DNA of 7,791 nt from Betaproteobacteria bacterium (GTDB lineage Bacteria; Pseudomonadota; Gammaproteobacteria; Burkholderiales; SG8-39), in contig VBCT01000165.1 in assembly GCA_005882235.1 (NCBI GenBank), positions 1 through 7,791 of the forward strand. The letters run 5' to 3'. The notes beneath the pieces were generated by a model. The model saw nothing but the letters and a program-made list of their open reading frames with translations, was not told the DNA's origin and did no database searches. How positions within the stretch are numbered: the stretch's first letter is position 1; every line of letters begins with the position of its first letter. Positions 6,778-7,791 of this stretch are shown here, one piece after another. The translations under genes and the position numbers were made by a program.

Positions 6778-6877
6778 ACACTTTATCGTGCAGAGAGCTT
6801 ACACTGGTGCCCAGAAATTGGAATGAGCGATACGGAAGGGCCGGGCCGGGCGGCCGTCCGGGGTAGGGGCGCTTTAG
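6778..6877. other. Divergent intergenic region between the transaminase and membrane protein genes
   Basis: The 126 bases from 6768 to 6893 must hold promoters for both directions. I could not find a convincing -35/-10 pair on either strand. A GC-rich imperfect palindrome, CCGGGCGGCCGTCCGG (14 of 16 positions symmetric), lies at 6846-6861, between the two starts and close to the plus-strand gene. It is a candidate operator, but in DNA this rich in G and C it may be chance. Confidence 0.3.
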
Positions 6878-6885
6878 AAAAGGAG
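6878..6885 (+). promoter_or_regulatory. Strong ribosome binding site of the small membrane protein gene
   Basis: AAAAGGAG is a near-ideal Shine-Dalgarno with eight bases before the ATG at 6894. It is the best ribosome site in the window and supports that the short downstream frame is a real gene. Confidence 0.75.
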
Positions 6886-6893
6886 CAAATCCT

Positions 6894-7280
6894 ATGTATT
6901 CCAATATCGTCGTCGTCTTCAGCTTCGTCCTCAGCCAGTGGAGCCTCACGCCGCAGGCTTTCAAGGAGGCGGTGCTCGCCGCGGCTCTCGCCAAATGCGT
7001 GCTCGCGGTGATCTGGTGGACGACGCGCATGCTCGTTTCCAAATTTCCCGCCAATCCCGCGCTCTCGGCTTGGCAGAAGGGGCTCGACACCCGGCCGGCG
7101 AAGCTCGTCGTGCTGATTCTCGACATCACGCTGATCGACGTGTTCCTCTTTTTTGCCGGCGTGGCGCTGCTTGACCTGAGCCAAAGCTTCTCGGTCTTCT
7201 CGCTGTGGAGCGCGATGTTGTTCTCGTTCCTGCTCGTCTACATGGTGATGGTGGCGCACAAGGACATCAAGAAATACTAG
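6894..7280 (+). CDS. Small hydrophobic membrane protein of unknown function
   Basis: I do not recognise this 128-residue protein. It is strongly hydrophobic, with likely membrane segments at about 25-43, 70-94 and 101-121, and a further hydrophobic stretch at about 4-14 that may lie in or on the membrane. The loop between the first two segments is basic and polar (SKFPANPALSAWQKGLDTRPAK, about 49-70), and the tail AHKDIKKY is basic. By the positive-inside rule both should be cytoplasmic, which does not fit a simple three-helix count unless an even number of segments separates them, as here (segments 2 and 3). Two aspartates (D77, D82) sit within the second segment, unusual in a helix with no transport role. 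A strong ribosome site and codon use like its neighbours support a real gene. The VOC protein gene follows after 10 bases, so the two are probably co-transcribed. Confidence 0.8.
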   Translation: MYSNIVVVFSFVLSQWSLTPQAFKEAVLAAALAKCVLAVIWWTTRMLVSKFPANPALSAWQKGLDTRPAKLVVLILDITLIDVFLFFAGVALLDLSQSFSVFSLWSAMLFSFLLVYMVMVAHKDIKKY

Positions 7281-7290
7281 CGGGCCCGGC

Positions 7291-7764
7291 ATGCCCCTCT
7301 CCCACATCGAGCACTACCTCGTCCTTTCCGACGAGATCGACGCGACGCGCGACTGGTACCGCGACGTGCTCGGCATGCAGGAGGGCTGGCACCCGGACTT
7401 CGGTTTTCCCGTCTACTGGATGTACCTCGGCGGCGTGGACGTGGTCCACATAGGCCGGAGCGCGAAGCACGCGAGCGACAACCAGAAGGTCTACCTCGGG
7501 CGTCTCGCGCAGGATACGGGCGCGGGCACGGGCGCGATCGACCACATCGCGTTCCACGCGAAGGGTCTGAGAGAGACCCTGGCGCACCTGCGTCGCCACA
7601 GGATCGAGTTCAGCGAGCGTCGCGCGAACGGGCAGGCGCTCTACCAGCTGTTCATGGTCGACCCGAACGGCATCAAGGTCGAGTTGAATTTCGACGCCGC
7701 CGAAGCGCAAGGCATCGAGCCGGAGATCACCGCGGAGAAACTGGCGGCGCGGAAAAACCGGTAG
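7291..7764 (+). CDS. VOC-superfamily protein (glyoxalase / extradiol dioxygenase fold)
   Basis: The product is 157 residues, about one VOC domain made of two beta-alpha-beta-beta-beta modules. The first starts with HIEHYLVLSDEIDATRDWYR and VLGM (5-29), the second with AIDHIAFHAKGL (82-93) and ends with FMVDPNGIKVELNF (121-134). Candidate metal ligands at the family positions are H8, H53 (in GVDVVHIG), H85 (in DHIAF) and E131 (in VELNF), so it is likely a metalloenzyme. Members include glyoxalase I, dioxygenases, epimerases and resistance proteins; sequence alone does not separate these, and the closest look is of a small catabolic lyase or dioxygenase. About 23 charged residues form a C-terminal tail after the fold. 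The ATG is 10 bases after the membrane protein stop with no strong ribosome site, which suggests translation coupled to the upstream gene. Confidence 0.88.
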   Translation: MPLSHIEHYLVLSDEIDATRDWYRDVLGMQEGWHPDFGFPVYWMYLGGVDVVHIGRSAKHASDNQKVYLGRLAQDTGAGTGAIDHIAFHAKGLRETLAHLRRHRIEFSERRANGQALYQLFMVDPNGIKVELNFDAAEAQGIEPEITAEKLAARKNR

Positions 7765-7782
7765 CGTTCATCCGACCCGAGC

Positions 7783-7791
7783 ATGCGCCTG
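7783..7791 (+). CDS. Possible start of the next gene (three codons only)
   Basis: An ATG (reading MRL) starts 18 bases after the VOC gene stop and runs off the window. The tight spacing fits an operon continuing to the right, but three codons and a weak upstream purine stretch cannot establish a gene or its product. Confidence 0.25.

Noticed and set aside
5409..6866. A 485-codon plus-strand frame antisense to the transaminase
   Set aside because: Its protein is rich in His, Arg, Asp and Gly with no family motif, while the opposite strand encodes a transaminase with every catalytic residue. It is a reverse-frame shadow.

Overview
The window is GC-rich bacterial DNA with tightly packed genes and third codon positions rich in G and C. 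Two genes for Bug/TctC-type periplasmic solute receptors (one cut by the left edge), next to catabolic enzymes, point to a betaproteobacterium, most likely of the Burkholderiales. That placement is inferred from gene content, because no rRNA or other phylogenetic marker is present.

Layout from left to right. (1) Bases 1-172, minus strand: the N-terminal part of a Bug receptor that runs off the window. (2) About 218-2557, plus: a molybdenum hydroxylase large subunit (CoxL / xanthine dehydrogenase family), divergent from gene 1. (3) 2615-4309, plus: an exported YtcJ-like amidohydrolase, 57 bases downstream and probably co-oriented with gene 2. An 11-bp perfect inverted repeat covers its start codon. 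(4) 4379-5341, minus: a complete Bug receptor, convergent with gene 3. (5) 5406-6767, minus: a class III, PLP-dependent omega-amino acid (beta-alanine):pyruvate transaminase, which lies upstream of gene 4 and probably shares its transcript. (6) 6894-7280, plus: a small unrecognised membrane protein, divergent from gene 5. (7) 7291-7764, plus: a VOC-fold (glyoxalase/dioxygenase superfamily) protein 10 bases after gene 6. A possible next start codon lies at 7783.

Taken together this looks like an accessory catabolic neighbourhood: periplasmic capture of organic acids (Bug), oxidative hydroxylation (Mo enzyme), hydrolysis of a C-N or ester bond (amidohydrolase) and removal of an omega-amino group (transaminase). 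A joint pathway is inference only, since the genes lie in at least three transcription units. I saw no CRISPR array, transposase, tRNA, rRNA, prophage or toxin-antitoxin signature, and no convincing new multi-gene system. The most distinctive non-coding signal is the inverted repeat over the amidohydrolase start. The most distinctive protein features are a Mo large subunit without its iron-sulfur and FAD partners here, and an amidohydrolase whose usual catalytic motifs are altered. No stretch longer than 300 bases lacks a gene.
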